Shown in pieces: positions 35,672 through 44,932 of a DNA stretch of 64,000 nt. This DNA is from an uncultured Flavobacteriaceae bacterium (lineage in GTDB: Bacteria > Bacteroidota > Bacteroidia > Flavobacteriales > Flavobacteriaceae). Each line of letters begins with the position of its first letter. Within the stretch, counting starts at the first letter, position 1. Below the pieces are notes generated by a model. It saw nothing but the letters and a program-made list of their open reading frames with translations. It had not been told where the DNA came from and did no database searches. The stretch lies in contig CANMSN010000007.1 of NCBI GenBank assembly GCA_947500585.1, positions 62,001 to 126,000 of the forward strand. Reading direction: 5' to 3'. Position numbers and translations under genes: made by a program.

Positions 35672-37006
35672 ATGAAAATAACAGTAATAGGAACAGGCTA
35701 TGTCGGTTTAGTAAGCGGTACCTGTTTTGCGGAAATGGGAAATAAAGTAACCTGTATTGATGTAGATGAAAATAAGATAAATAAGTTAAAAGAAGGTGTT
35801 GTCCCTATTTATGAGCCTGGATTAGAATCTATGGTGTCGAGAAACCATGAAAGGAAAACATTGAAGTTTAGTACTAAACTTTCAGAGCATCTAGATGGAT
35901 GTGATGTTGCATTTATAGCTGTTGGTACTCCTATGGGAGATGATGGTTCTGCTGATTTAAAGTTTGTACTACAAGTAGCAAAAGAAATAGGAGATCACAT
36001 GTCTACCCCTCTTATTATTGTAGATAAATCAACTGTGCCAGTAGGTACAGCAGATAAAGTTAGAGCTACAATTAATGAAGCCTTAGAAAAACGAAATGTA
36101 AAAATTGATTTTGATGTGGTATCTAATCCCGAATTTTTAAAAGAAGGCGATGCGATTAACGATTTTATGAAGCCTGATCGTGTGGTAATTGGAGCCGATA
36201 AACCTGAAACAACTGAAAAAATGCGTAAGTTATACTCTACGTTTTTTAGAAGTGGTTCGGCGCGTCTAATTGCGATGGATGTACGATCAGCTGAAATGAC
36301 AAAATATGTTGCTAATGCTATGTTGGCAACAAAGATTTCATTTATGAACGAAGTAGCTAACATTTGCGAGCGTGTAGGTGCCGATGTTAACGATGTACGT
36401 ATAGGCATTGGTTCTGATAGCCGCATAGGTTATAGTTTTATTTATCCAGGTAGTGGTTATGGAGGATCATGTTTTCCTAAAGACGTGAAAGCACTTCATC
36501 GCACAGCTAAAGAAAATGGATATGATGCACGCTTGATATCAGCTGTAGAGGCAGTTAATGATACTCAAAAATTAGTTATTGCTAAAAAGGTTGTGAAACA
36601 TTTTGGAGAAGATTTATCAGGAAAGACTTTTGCTGTTTGGGGTTTAGCTTTTAAACCAGATACCGATGATATGCGAGAAGCACCTGCCATATATATAATT
36701 AAGGATTTGGTATCTCGGGGAGCAACTATAAAGGCCTATGATCCAAAGGCTATGCACGAAGCTCAAGAATTTTACCTAAAGGACGAGTCCAATGTTACAT
36801 ATTGTAATTCAAAATATGAGACGTTAACAGGGGCTGATGCGATGATTTTATTAACAGATTGGAAAGAGTTTAGAATTCCCGATTTTGAGGAGTTAAAAAC
36901 TCAATTAAATCAAGCTGTGATTTTTGATGGTAGAAATCAGTATGATGATAAAATAATGAAAGAGAGAGGCTTTAAGTATTATCAAATAGGAAAACAACCT
37001 TTGTAA
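35672..37006 (+). CDS. ugd: UDP-glucose 6-dehydrogenase
   Basis: A 444-residue cytoplasmic NAD-dependent enzyme that oxidises UDP-glucose to UDP-glucuronate, supplying an acidic sugar for the EPS. Motifs: [19 protein letters not shown] (2-20, NAD site), [31 protein letters not shown] (152-170), and [14 protein letters not shown] with catalytic Cys267. The frame is open to 35627, but [13 protein letters not shown] at 35672 is the family's usual start. Close relatives include GDP-mannose dehydrogenases; the overall sequence favours Ugd. It is the only uronate-forming enzyme recognised in the window. Confidence 0.93.
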   Translation: MKITVIGTGYVGLVSGTCFAEMGNKVTCIDVDENKINKLKEGVVPIYEPGLESMVSRNHERKTLKFSTKLSEHLDGCDVAFIAVGTPMGDDGSADLKFVLQVAKEIGDHMSTPLIIVDKSTVPVGTADKVRATINEALEKRNVKIDFDVVSNPEFLKEGDAINDFMKPDRVVIGADKPETTEKMRKLYSTFFRSGSARLIAMDVRSAEMTKYVANAMLATKISFMNEVANICERVGADVNDVRIGIGSDSRIGYSFIYPGSGYGGSCFPKDVKALHRTAKENGYDARLISAVEAVNDTQKLVIAKKVVKHFGEDLSGKTFAVWGLAFKPDTDDMREAPAIYIIKDLVSRGATIKAYDPKAMHEAQEFYLKDESNVTYCNSKYETLTGADAMILLTDWKEFRIPDFEELKTQLNQAVIFDGRNQYDDKIMKERGFKYYQIGKQPL

Positions 37007-37067
37007 GCGATATTTGTCATTTAATTTTAAGTAAGAGTCTTCTATAGTTTCTTAATAAATAGTATTT

Positions 37068-38189
37068 ATGAAGATTATTTTTGTTTGTGGATCATTGGAA
37101 CCTGGAAAGGATGGTGTTGGAGATTATACTCGAAGGTTGAGTTCTGAATTGATAAAGAAAGGTGTTTCAGTGGGTATATTGTCGTTTTATGATAAGGGAA
37201 TAGAAAATTCTTTAAATGAAATTCAACAAGACGATAGACAAAATATTGAGTGTTATCGCTTGTCAAATCAATTAAATATAAGTAAGCGTACCTTTTTAGC
37301 GAAAAAATGGATTGATTCTAAAAATCCTGAATGGTTAAGTTTGCAATTTGTTATTTATTCCTTCAATAATAGAGGTTTGCCTTTTGGACTCGGTAAACAT
37401 TTAAGATACGTGGGGAGTAATAGAAAATGGCATGTTATGTTTCATGAGACATGGTTAGGCTTAAAGAAAAAAGATCCTATAAAGTATCAACTAATAGGAG
37501 AAATGCAGAAGAGAATAATTAAGTCTTTAGATTTTAATTTAAAATTTGAAGCGATACATACGCATACAAAGTTTTATCAAAGAGAGTTAAGAAAGCTTAA
37601 GTTTAAACCAACTTATCTCCCAATTTTTAGTAATATCCCGATACGAAAGAAAAGCATTACATGTGTAAAATCAGGGAATGAAATAGTTCAGGAATATACA
37701 TTTGTTGTATTTGGTCTGATTCATCCCAAAACACCAATAGGTATGTTTGCAAAAGAGTTTTCTGATTATTTTAAGTCTAAAAGTAATGTGCAAGGTAGGA
37801 TAATTTTGATCGGAAGATCTGGTAATGAGTTGAAAGAATGGATAACTGAATTGAAGATTCATAATGTTAGTTTTAGTGTTTTAGGAGAAAAGTCTGCTGA
37901 AGAAATTTCTGAAATATTTCAAGAAGCTTCCTTTGGTATTACAACCAATCCAATTTTTGTTGTGGAAAAAAGTGGAACCGTTGCAGCAATGCGTGAACAT
38001 AATTTACCAATTCTAGTTGTGTCAGAAAATATTCAACCTAAAGATAATTTTAGAATAAAGTTTGATTCAGATTTATTCGAATACAAGTCAGGGAATTTTG
38101 ATAATTTTATGAATAGAAAATTTAGTAAACCGCAGGTATCTAGTTTAGGTGAAATTGCTTCTAAGTTTTTATCAGATTTGCATATTTGA
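37068..38189 (+). CDS. Glycosyltransferase, GT-B/GT4-like
   Basis: 373 residues. The start, MKIIFVCGSLEPGKDGVGDYTRRLSSELI, is typical of the acceptor domain of GT4-type enzymes, including the glycine-rich G-V-G-D-Y-T loop. The donor domain is diverged: the usual E-F-G-x-x-x-x-E block appears as TNPIFVVEKSGTVAAMREHN, keeping one glutamate. LIHPKTPIGMF stands in the place of the first strand of the domain. It may use an unusual donor or have altered activity. It follows ugd after 61 nt in the EPS operon. Confidence 0.75.
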   Translation: MKIIFVCGSLEPGKDGVGDYTRRLSSELIKKGVSVGILSFYDKGIENSLNEIQQDDRQNIECYRLSNQLNISKRTFLAKKWIDSKNPEWLSLQFVIYSFNNRGLPFGLGKHLRYVGSNRKWHVMFHETWLGLKKKDPIKYQLIGEMQKRIIKSLDFNLKFEAIHTHTKFYQRELRKLKFKPTYLPIFSNIPIRKKSITCVKSGNEIVQEYTFVVFGLIHPKTPIGMFAKEFSDYFKSKSNVQGRIILIGRSGNELKEWITELKIHNVSFSVLGEKSAEEISEIFQEASFGITTNPIFVVEKSGTVAAMREHNLPILVVSENIQPKDNFRIKFDSDLFEYKSGNFDNFMNRKFSKPQVSSLGEIASKFLSDLHI

Positions 38190-38236
38190 ACCGAGCATGA
38201 TGAGAACCATTAAAATGTTACAATAAAAAGTATATT

Positions 38237-39475
38237 ATGAATAAGATTTCAGTATCCCACCCAACGAGTAATCAGAATAATAGAGAAGTAGTAAGAGGGC
38301 TAAAAAAGGCTGGAATGTTAAGAACATTTTATACTTCGATAGCTGTATTTCCAAATGATTTTTTTGATAGATTAAGTAAGTTTAGGCCCTTTAGTGATTT
38401 AGTTAGAAGAAAATTTAGTTCAGATTTAAGGTATATTACAAAGGCATGGTCTAATAAAGAGTTAATGAGAATGGTAGCAAAAAAAATGCGATTAAACTTT
38501 TTGACTAAACATGAGGTTGGAGCATTATCTGTGGATGCTATTTATCATTCTTTAGATAAGAAAGTTGCTAAAAATCTAAGAAAAGATTCAAATTTGGGTT
38601 TAGATGCTATTTATGCCTATGAGGATGGTGCTTACTATTCTTTCGTTGAGGCAAAAAAGAGAGGGATAAAGTGTATTTATGACCTACCAATTGCCTATTG
38701 GGAGACCAGTAAAAGATTATTAAAAGAAGAGGCTGAAAGATTGCCTGATTGGGCAGAAACTATTAGAAGTGGCTTGTCAGATTCTGAGGAAAAACTAAAA
38801 AGAAAAAAAAATGAGTTAAGTCTTGCTGATGTTGTAGTAGTTCCTAGTTATTTTGTAAGAGACTCATTACCTCAATGGGCAAAAGATAAAAAGATTATTA
38901 TGACACCTTTTGGATCACCTAATAATTTTAAAAGGAAGGTTTTCAATATAGATAATAAGTCTCCTTTAAAAGTTTTATTTGTAGGTTCTATGACCCAAAG
39001 AAAAGGACTTGGGGATTTGTTTGAGGCAATAAAAATGATTGACAAATCACGAGTAGAACTTATTGTACTGGGTTCATTAGCCGCACCGATGGAATTCTAT
39101 AAAAGTCAGTTAAACAATTTTACTTACGAAAAAGGAAGGCCACATTATCAAGTTTTAGAATTGATGAGATCTTGTGATGTTTTTTGTTTGCCGTCATTGG
39201 TTGAAGGAAGGGCTCTTGTAATGCAAGAGGCAATGTCCCAAGGTTTGCCAATGATAATAACTCCAAATACAGGAGGCGAAGACCTAATAATTGAAGGTCA
39301 AACAGGTTTTTTAATACCTATACGATCACCTGAACTTATTGCAGAAAAGATAAATTGGTTTCTTGAAAACAGATTACAAATAGCTGATATGGGAAAAAAG
39401 GCACAAGAACATGCTCAAGATTATACTTGGAAAAAGTATAGTGATAATATCGTAAATGTTTTAGCAAACATCTAA
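38237..39475 (+). CDS. Glycosyltransferase family 4
   Basis: A 412-residue GT-B enzyme. MNKISVSHPTSNQNNREVVRGL at the start is similar to a group of EPS glycosyltransferases that begin with a short H-P-T motif. The donor domain shows VLFVGSMTQRKGLGDLFEAI, then PSLVEGRALVMQEAMSQGLP with the glutamate pair and NTGGEDLI. The central region is strongly basic and helical (EEAERLPDWAETIRSGLSD). It lies 47 nt after the preceding glycosyltransferase and 21 nt before the polymerase-like gene. Confidence 0.87.
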   Translation: MNKISVSHPTSNQNNREVVRGLKKAGMLRTFYTSIAVFPNDFFDRLSKFRPFSDLVRRKFSSDLRYITKAWSNKELMRMVAKKMRLNFLTKHEVGALSVDAIYHSLDKKVAKNLRKDSNLGLDAIYAYEDGAYYSFVEAKKRGIKCIYDLPIAYWETSKRLLKEEAERLPDWAETIRSGLSDSEEKLKRKKNELSLADVVVVPSYFVRDSLPQWAKDKKIIMTPFGSPNNFKRKVFNIDNKSPLKVLFVGSMTQRKGLGDLFEAIKMIDKSRVELIVLGSLAAPMEFYKSQLNNFTYEKGRPHYQVLELMRSCDVFCLPSLVEGRALVMQEAMSQGLPMIITPNTGGEDLIIEGQTGFLIPIRSPELIAEKINWFLENRLQIADMGKKAQEHAQDYTWKKYSDNIVNVLANI

Positions 39476-39496
39476 ATTTAATAATAGAAAATATAA

Positions 39497-40810
39497 ATGA
39501 GAAGAACTGATTTGTCAGTAATAAATAACAGTTTAAAATGGGGTGTTTGGTTATACTTTATTTTGCTAATTTTTGAAGGTGCGCTGCGTAAATGGGTTTT
39601 ACCAGGACTTGCTACTCCTTTACTGGTAGTAAGGGATCCTATTGCTATATGGTTGATCTATACAAGTTGGAACAAAAACTTGTTAACCTTAAATTTTTTT
39701 ATAATTTCTATGGCTTTTGTTACATTTCTTAGTGTTTGTTTTTCTTTAATTTTTGGGCATGGGAACTTATCAGTAGCAATTTATGGAGCAAGAATTTTAG
39801 TTATTCATTTTCCTCTTATGTTTGTGATCGGTAAAATTTTTTATCGCGAAGATGTAGAAAAAATGGGAAGGATATTACTTTTAATTGCTATTCCTATGGC
39901 TATTCTAATTGGCCTACAATTTTATAGTCCTCAGTCAGCTTGGGTAAATCGAGGTGTTGGGGGCAACATGGAGGGGGCAGGTTTTAGTGGTGCTATGGGG
40001 TATTTTAGACCACCTGGCACGTTTTCATTTACCATAGGGAATGTTATGTTTTTTAATTTTGTTTCATGTTTTGTGCTCTATTTTTGGATTACAGAAGCAA
40101 AAATTAATAAATTAGTTTTAATTGGATCTACTATAGCCCTTATAGCATCTATTCCTTTATCTATAAGTAGAACACTACTTTTCTCTGTTGCTATAGTTCT
40201 GTTATTTTCTTTAATTTCAGTAGTTAGTAAGCCTAAGTTTTTACTGCGAATGATTTTGTCAATTATTGTCCTAACATTATTGATTTTAGTCTTAAGCGAA
40301 ACAACTATAATGCAAACATCAATGGGGGCATTTACCAACAGATTTGAAAATGCTAGCACAGGTGAAGGAGGTGTAGGCTCTTCCTTGTTTAATCGTTTTT
40401 TCGGAGCCATGATTGATGCTTTAGTTAATACTAATGATGTACCTTTTTTTGGTTATGGTATAGGGATGGGAACTAATGTGGGAGCAATGCTTATAACAGG
40501 TAAAGCTCAATTTTTATTTGCAGAATGGGAATGGCTAAGGATTGTTGGAGAAATGGGGTTTGTATTGGGGGTTTTAATTATTTTAATTCGTTTTTCTTTT
40601 TGTAGTTTCATTTTTTTTAAGAGCTTAAAATTTCTCAAAAAAGGAGATTTATTACCTTGGCTTCTTTTAGGTTCGGGATTAGTTATTATTATTCAAGGGC
40701 AATGGGCACAACCTACCATTCTTGGCTTTAGCACTTTAATAGGGGGATTAATATTAGCTTCATCTCAAAGTATTAATAATTCTTTTAAATTAAATCAGAA
40801 TAAAAAATAA
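39497..40810 (+). CDS. O-antigen polymerase-like membrane protein (Wzy-like)
   Basis: 437 residues with about eleven hydrophobic segments and a long periplasmic loop near residues 255-320. The N-terminus (WLYFILLIFEGALRKWVLPG) and FRPPGTFSFTIGNVMFFN match a group of Bacteroidota proteins with O-antigen-ligase-type topology. In an EPS operon with Wzx and Wzc, the likely role is joining repeat units at the periplasmic face. Function is assigned from topology and context; Wzy sequences are poorly conserved. Confidence 0.75.
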   Translation: MRRTDLSVINNSLKWGVWLYFILLIFEGALRKWVLPGLATPLLVVRDPIAIWLIYTSWNKNLLTLNFFIISMAFVTFLSVCFSLIFGHGNLSVAIYGARILVIHFPLMFVIGKIFYREDVEKMGRILLLIAIPMAILIGLQFYSPQSAWVNRGVGGNMEGAGFSGAMGYFRPPGTFSFTIGNVMFFNFVSCFVLYFWITEAKINKLVLIGSTIALIASIPLSISRTLLFSVAIVLLFSLISVVSKPKFLLRMILSIIVLTLLILVLSETTIMQTSMGAFTNRFENASTGEGGVGSSLFNRFFGAMIDALVNTNDVPFFGYGIGMGTNVGAMLITGKAQFLFAEWEWLRIVGEMGFVLGVLIILIRFSFCSFIFFKSLKFLKKGDLLPWLLLGSGLVIIIQGQWAQPTILGFSTLIGGLILASSQSINNSFKLNQNKK

Positions 40811-40822
40811 ACCTTATTTTCC

Positions 40823-41974
40823 ATGAATAGTTCTATTCGTTTTATATTAATTGGTAATTATGTTTTAGATAAACAAGAAAGTATGCAGAGGTTTGCATAT
40901 ATGTTAAATTCAGGTATAATATCAAAAGATATAGATTCAAAAATATGGAATCCTACAGTTTTTTTAGGAGGCTTATTTAAATCAACTAACAGAGGAATAG
41001 GAAAATGGGTTGCATATGTAGATAAATATATCATATTTCCTTTTATTTTAATTTTCAAGTCGCAATATGAAATGAAAAATGACCCTAATCTGTATTTTCA
41101 CATTTGTGACCATTCCAACGCACCCTATCTGAAGTTTTTGCCAAAGGATCGTACTAGTATTACCTGTCATGATGTTTTAGCCATAAGAGGCGCTTTAGGG
41201 TTCCAAGATGCTTATGCCCTGCCTTCCAAATTTGGTTATATTTTCCAAAGATGGATTTTAAAACACTTAAAAAGAGCAATACGTCTTGCTGCCGTGTCTG
41301 AATTTAGTTTAAATCAATTAAAAGCTTTATCTGAAAATGAAACGAATAAGGAAAAGTGGGTCGTTATTTCTAATGCCTTTAATGCACCATTTTCAGAAAT
41401 GAATAAAGAAAGCTATAATGTATTACTTAGTGATATGAATTTGAGATCAGAAGAACCATTCATTTTACATGTTGGTACAGCGCACCCTCGTAAAAATAGA
41501 CTTTTCTTATTACATGTGCTTCATGAAATGCGTAACGAGTGGAATGGTAAATTATGTCTAGCAAGTAAACCTTTAGATAAAGAATTTACTGCATTAGCAA
41601 AGCAGTTAAATTTATCGCATAGAATTGTTTCAGTCGTTAGACCAGATCACAATCATCTAGTAGCCTTATATAGTGCATGTGAAGCCTTTGTTTTTCCTTC
41701 ACTATCGGAAGGGTTTGGGTGGCCAGTTATTGAGGCACAAGCTTGCGGGGCTCCCGTTATTGCTAGTAATTTTGATCCGATGCCTGAAGTGAGTGGGGGG
41801 GCAGCTATACATGCCCATCCGAAAGACGCTAAAGCTTTTGCAGCAGCAATATTGTCTTTAAAAGATGAGGGTCTGCGAAAAAAATTGATAGAAAGTGGTT
41901 TTAAAAACATAGAACGATTTCAAGTTGATTCCATGATTGAATCATATTTAAAATTATATACGGATACGAATTAA
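40823..41974 (+). CDS. Glycosyltransferase family 4
   Basis: A 383-residue GT-B enzyme. The donor domain is complete: FILHVGTAHPRKNRLFLLH, then FPSLSEGFGWPVIEAQACGAPVI with both glutamates and a PEVSGGAAIHAHP ending. The acceptor domain contains a His-rich stretch (FHICDHSNAPYLKFLP). GC content rises locally in this gene (33 of 60 bases are G or C at 41701-41760), unlike its neighbours. It starts 12 nt after the polymerase-like gene. Confidence 0.88.
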   Translation: MNSSIRFILIGNYVLDKQESMQRFAYMLNSGIISKDIDSKIWNPTVFLGGLFKSTNRGIGKWVAYVDKYIIFPFILIFKSQYEMKNDPNLYFHICDHSNAPYLKFLPKDRTSITCHDVLAIRGALGFQDAYALPSKFGYIFQRWILKHLKRAIRLAAVSEFSLNQLKALSENETNKEKWVVISNAFNAPFSEMNKESYNVLLSDMNLRSEEPFILHVGTAHPRKNRLFLLHVLHEMRNEWNGKLCLASKPLDKEFTALAKQLNLSHRIVSVVRPDHNHLVALYSACEAFVFPSLSEGFGWPVIEAQACGAPVIASNFDPMPEVSGGAAIHAHPKDAKAFAAAILSLKDEGLRKKLIESGFKNIERFQVDSMIESYLKLYTDTN

Positions 41975-42024
41975 GTGTTTTAATTTAAACACTATTTTAT
42001 TATAAATTTTATATAATAAGTAAA

Positions 42025-43212
42025 ATGAAAATTCTCAGAGTCATAGGGGGTATGGATCCCAAAGGAGGAGGACCTTGTCAAGGGATTCGTAATTCGATTC
42101 CTGCTTTACAAACCTTAGGCGTGCACAACGAGGTGGTTTGTTTAGATGCGCCTGATTATGATTATTTAGGTAGTGATTCTTTTTTAATCCATGCTATTGG
42201 CCCTTCCGTAGGGCCTTGGAGCTATTCGAAAATGCTTATTCCATGGCTACAAAAACATGCAGAAGATTTTGACCTCATCATTGTTCATGGTCTTTGGAAA
42301 TTTTCAAGTTTTGCGGTGTATAAGGCACTTAAAGAATTGAAAGGAAACACAACTCCCTATTTTGTAATGCCACATGGTATGTTAGACCCTTATTTCCAAA
42401 AAGCACCTGAGCGTCGTTTAAAAGCCATTCGAAATTGGTTGTTTTGGAAACTATTTGAATCTAAGGTTATTTCACATGCAGCAGGGGTTCTATTTACCTG
42501 TCAAGAAGAATTGATGCTTGCCAGACGAACCTTTACACCTTACAAACCAGTGAAAGAATTAAATGTGGGGTACGGTATTCAAGCACCACCCGTGTATCAT
42601 GATAAAATGAATGAAGCTTTTAAATTAGTAAGTAAGGAACTTAACGGTAAACCTTATTTATTATTTTTAAGCCGTGTGCATAAAAAGAAGGGTCTTGATT
42701 TATTGCTAGCCGCTTATAAAATATGGGTGGATCTGACAAAGGAAAATGAAAAGCTTGATCTAGTTATTGCAGGACCTGGTCTAGAAACCGATTATGGTAA
42801 GGGGCTTTTGAAAGCCGTTGAGAACGACTCGACCTTAAAACAATATGTGCATTTTACAGGCATGCTTTCAGGGGATGCTAAATGGGGGGCTTTTTATGGA
42901 GCTGAGGCGTTTGTTTTGCCAAGTCATCAAGAGAATTTTGGGATTGCCATTGTGGAGGCCCTTGCCTGCGGAAAGCCCGTTTTAATATCGGATAAAGTTA
43001 ATATTTGGCGTGAAATTAAAAATGAGGCAGCAGGTTTTGTTGAAAATGATGATTTTGAAGGGGCAATTAATCTATTATCAAAATGGGGAAAATTGACATC
43101 TATTGAAAAAAAAATCATGAAACAGCGTGCTAAAAAAACATTTTTAAAACATTATTCTATTGAACCTGCAGCTAAGCGTTTGTTAGATGCATTAAGAAAA
43201 GTTATAGAATAA
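42025..43212 (+). CDS. Glycosyltransferase family 4
   Basis: A 395-residue GT-B enzyme. The start, MKILRVIGGMDPKGGGPCQGI, carries the glycine-rich acceptor loop. YLLFLSRVHKKKGLDLLLAAY and PSHQENFGIAIVEALACGKPV form the donor domain, the second with its glutamate pair. As in the preceding gene, GC is locally high (29 of 60 bases at 42901-42960), suggesting these two genes have a history different from the AT-rich genes around them. It is followed by a 481-bp region without a sound gene. Confidence 0.88.
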   Translation: MKILRVIGGMDPKGGGPCQGIRNSIPALQTLGVHNEVVCLDAPDYDYLGSDSFLIHAIGPSVGPWSYSKMLIPWLQKHAEDFDLIIVHGLWKFSSFAVYKALKELKGNTTPYFVMPHGMLDPYFQKAPERRLKAIRNWLFWKLFESKVISHAAGVLFTCQEELMLARRTFTPYKPVKELNVGYGIQAPPVYHDKMNEAFKLVSKELNGKPYLLFLSRVHKKKGLDLLLAAYKIWVDLTKENEKLDLVIAGPGLETDYGKGLLKAVENDSTLKQYVHFTGMLSGDAKWGAFYGAEAFVLPSHQENFGIAIVEALACGKPVLISDKVNIWREIKNEAAGFVENDDFEGAINLLSKWGKLTSIEKKIMKQRAKKTFLKHYSIEPAAKRLLDALRKVIE

Positions 43213-43693
43213 ACATATTAAATATGCACAATACAAATATTTTTAAGCATCTTGCTTTTATTTTAAGAGATTTTGGAGCAAAATATATGGCAGGAGATTT
43301 ATGTTTATTTTGAGATAAACATTTTGGGGTTTTGGAATTTAATAGTGGAAGGTGATTACTATATTTATGAGTTTATTAGCATAAATTAATAAGGAAAAAT
43401 TAGTCTATGAAAAAAAATGTAATCATTTCTAGTTATTCCCTTTTAATAGTTAAAACTCTCGATATCGTAAAACTAGTTCTCCTCTCATTATTTAAACAGG
43501 TCATGGTAAATTCATTTGGCTGTCTATTGAGACCTTTGCTGATATTTCCGGAATTGTAAAAAAGGGAGTTGATATTGGAGTAAGATACTTTTTTAAAAAA
43601 CACATATAACTGTATAGTAATTAAGGGGTATTAATATAAGCTAATAAGAGAGCTAATATTTAAAGGATAATAAAAAAAATATAATAAAAAAAT
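43213..43693. other. 481-bp gap with apparent gene debris
   Basis: No intact gene. Several short frames look protein-like: 43224-43313 (29 residues, MHNTNIFKHLAFILRDF...), 43407-43559 (50 residues, MKKNVIISSYSLLIVKTLD...) and, in another frame, 43496-43609, which reads IETFADISGIVKKGVDIGV and has no start codon. The last two overlap and could be one frameshifted gene. No family was recognised. The 3' end (43640-43690) is very AT-rich. Confidence 0.4.
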
Positions 43694-44509
43694 ATGATTT
43701 CTATTGTGATTCTAACAAAAAATGAAGAAAAAGATTTGCCTAAGTCTTTAGGGTCTGTAACATGGAGTGATGATATTCATATTCTTGATTCAGGGAGTAC
43801 AGATAATACGATTCACATAGCCAATACTTATGGGGCTAGTGTAAGTTATAATCCGTTTAAAAGCTTTGGTCAACAACGTAATCATGCAATTGATAAGTTG
43901 GAAATAAAGAATGAATGGATTTTATTTTTAGATGCTGATGAAGTAGTGACCGATAAGTTCAAAAAAGCTATGTTTGACGCTATTGAGAAAGCTGATGAAA
44001 CTATTTCTGGGTTTTATTGTTGTTGGAAAATGATACTTGAGAATACTTGGCTAAAACACTGTGACAATTTTCCAAAATGGCAGTTCAGGTTAATGAAAAG
44101 AGGTATGGCCAGATTTACAGATTTTGGTCATGGACAAAAAGAGAGTGATGTAAAAGGAGAAATAAAATATTTAAAAGAACCGTATTTACACTATGGTTTT
44201 TCAAAAGGATGGACTCAATGGATTGATAGACATAACAGATATTCTACACAAGAAGCAATTGCGCGAGCACAAAATAAGCCTCCATTTAAAAGTGTCTTTT
44301 CAAAAAATTCAAGTAAACGAAACCCAGCGCTTAAATCTTGGCTTACAAAGTTACCGGGTTGGCCTTTTATTCGTTTTTTTCAAGCATATATTTTAAGCCT
44401 AGGCTTTTTGGAAGGGATTCCTGGTTTTATTTATTGTATTAATATGGCATACTATGAGTTTATGATTCAGATTAAAATTAGAGAACACAGAAAGGCAAAG
44501 TTAATATAG
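43694..44509 (+). CDS. Glycosyltransferase family 2 (WaaE-like)
   Basis: A 271-residue GT-A enzyme. The start, MISIVILTKNEEKDLPKSL, and VTWSDDIHILDSGSTDNT lead to the metal site LFLDADEVVTDKF. The later blocks NTWLKHCDNFPKWQFRLM and PYLHYGFSKGWTQWIDRHN place it in the same subgroup as the gene at 12348. A hydrophobic C-terminal stretch may associate with the membrane. It is the first gene after the debris region and is followed after 16 nt by the VanZ-like gene. Confidence 0.87.
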   Translation: MISIVILTKNEEKDLPKSLGSVTWSDDIHILDSGSTDNTIHIANTYGASVSYNPFKSFGQQRNHAIDKLEIKNEWILFLDADEVVTDKFKKAMFDAIEKADETISGFYCCWKMILENTWLKHCDNFPKWQFRLMKRGMARFTDFGHGQKESDVKGEIKYLKEPYLHYGFSKGWTQWIDRHNRYSTQEAIARAQNKPPFKSVFSKNSSKRNPALKSWLTKLPGWPFIRFFQAYILSLGFLEGIPGFIYCINMAYYEFMIQIKIREHRKAKLI

Positions 44510-44525
44510 GTAGTTATGCGTATTT

Positions 44526-44918
44526 ATGTATCTATTTCATTCCTTATTTTTTTTTGTATTTATAGTTGTATATTTTAGTTGGATTAGTAGCCCTAGGTTT
44601 TCGCTAAACGATATTGTTCCAAATTGGATTGCAATTTGGGCAGATAAACATGAAAATGATAATATTAGAACCGCCATACCATTATTTTTTTTAGGGTTGG
44701 TATCGGGTTTGTTTTTAATATTAAAACGACTAAGAATAAGCAAGTGGCTTTTATGTTTTATTTTATTAATTATATTGGTTTTAATAGCAGAATTAGGCCA
44801 ATTATTATTACCTCTTAGATCTTTTGATTGGAAAGATGTATTTTGGGGAGCTATAGGTGCAGCAGCTGGGTTGTGCATTATGTATATTTTAAAATTATTA
44901 TTTAAAAAAGAATTGTAA
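44526..44918 (+). CDS. VanZ-like membrane protein
   Basis: 130 residues with about four hydrophobic segments. The pattern AELGQLLLPLRSFDWKDVFWGAIGA matches the VanZ-like family core (E-x-x-Q, then R-x-x-x-x-x-D). The founding member gives low-level teicoplanin resistance, but the biochemical role of the family is unknown, and members are common in polysaccharide loci. It fits tightly between the GT2 gene and the WcaI-like gene (14 nt gap), so it is co-transcribed. Confidence 0.85.
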   Translation: MYLFHSLFFFVFIVVYFSWISSPRFSLNDIVPNWIAIWADKHENDNIRTAIPLFFLGLVSGLFLILKRLRISKWLLCFILLIILVLIAELGQLLLPLRSFDWKDVFWGAIGAAAGLCIMYILKLLFKKEL

Positions 44919-44932
44919 ATAATTTAATAGCT

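Noticed and set aside
35995-36426. Minus-strand open frame of 143 codons inside ugd
   Set aside because: It lies entirely within a highly conserved enzyme gene and the product looks like the complement of regular codon usage, not a protein family.
40078-40410. Minus-strand open frame of 110 codons inside the polymerase-like gene
   Set aside because: It is basic, of low complexity and opposite a membrane protein; there is no promoter or independent evidence.
44193-44396. Plus-strand 67-codon frame inside the GT2 gene at 43694
   Set aside because: It is an out-of-frame shadow of a well-supported glycosyltransferase.
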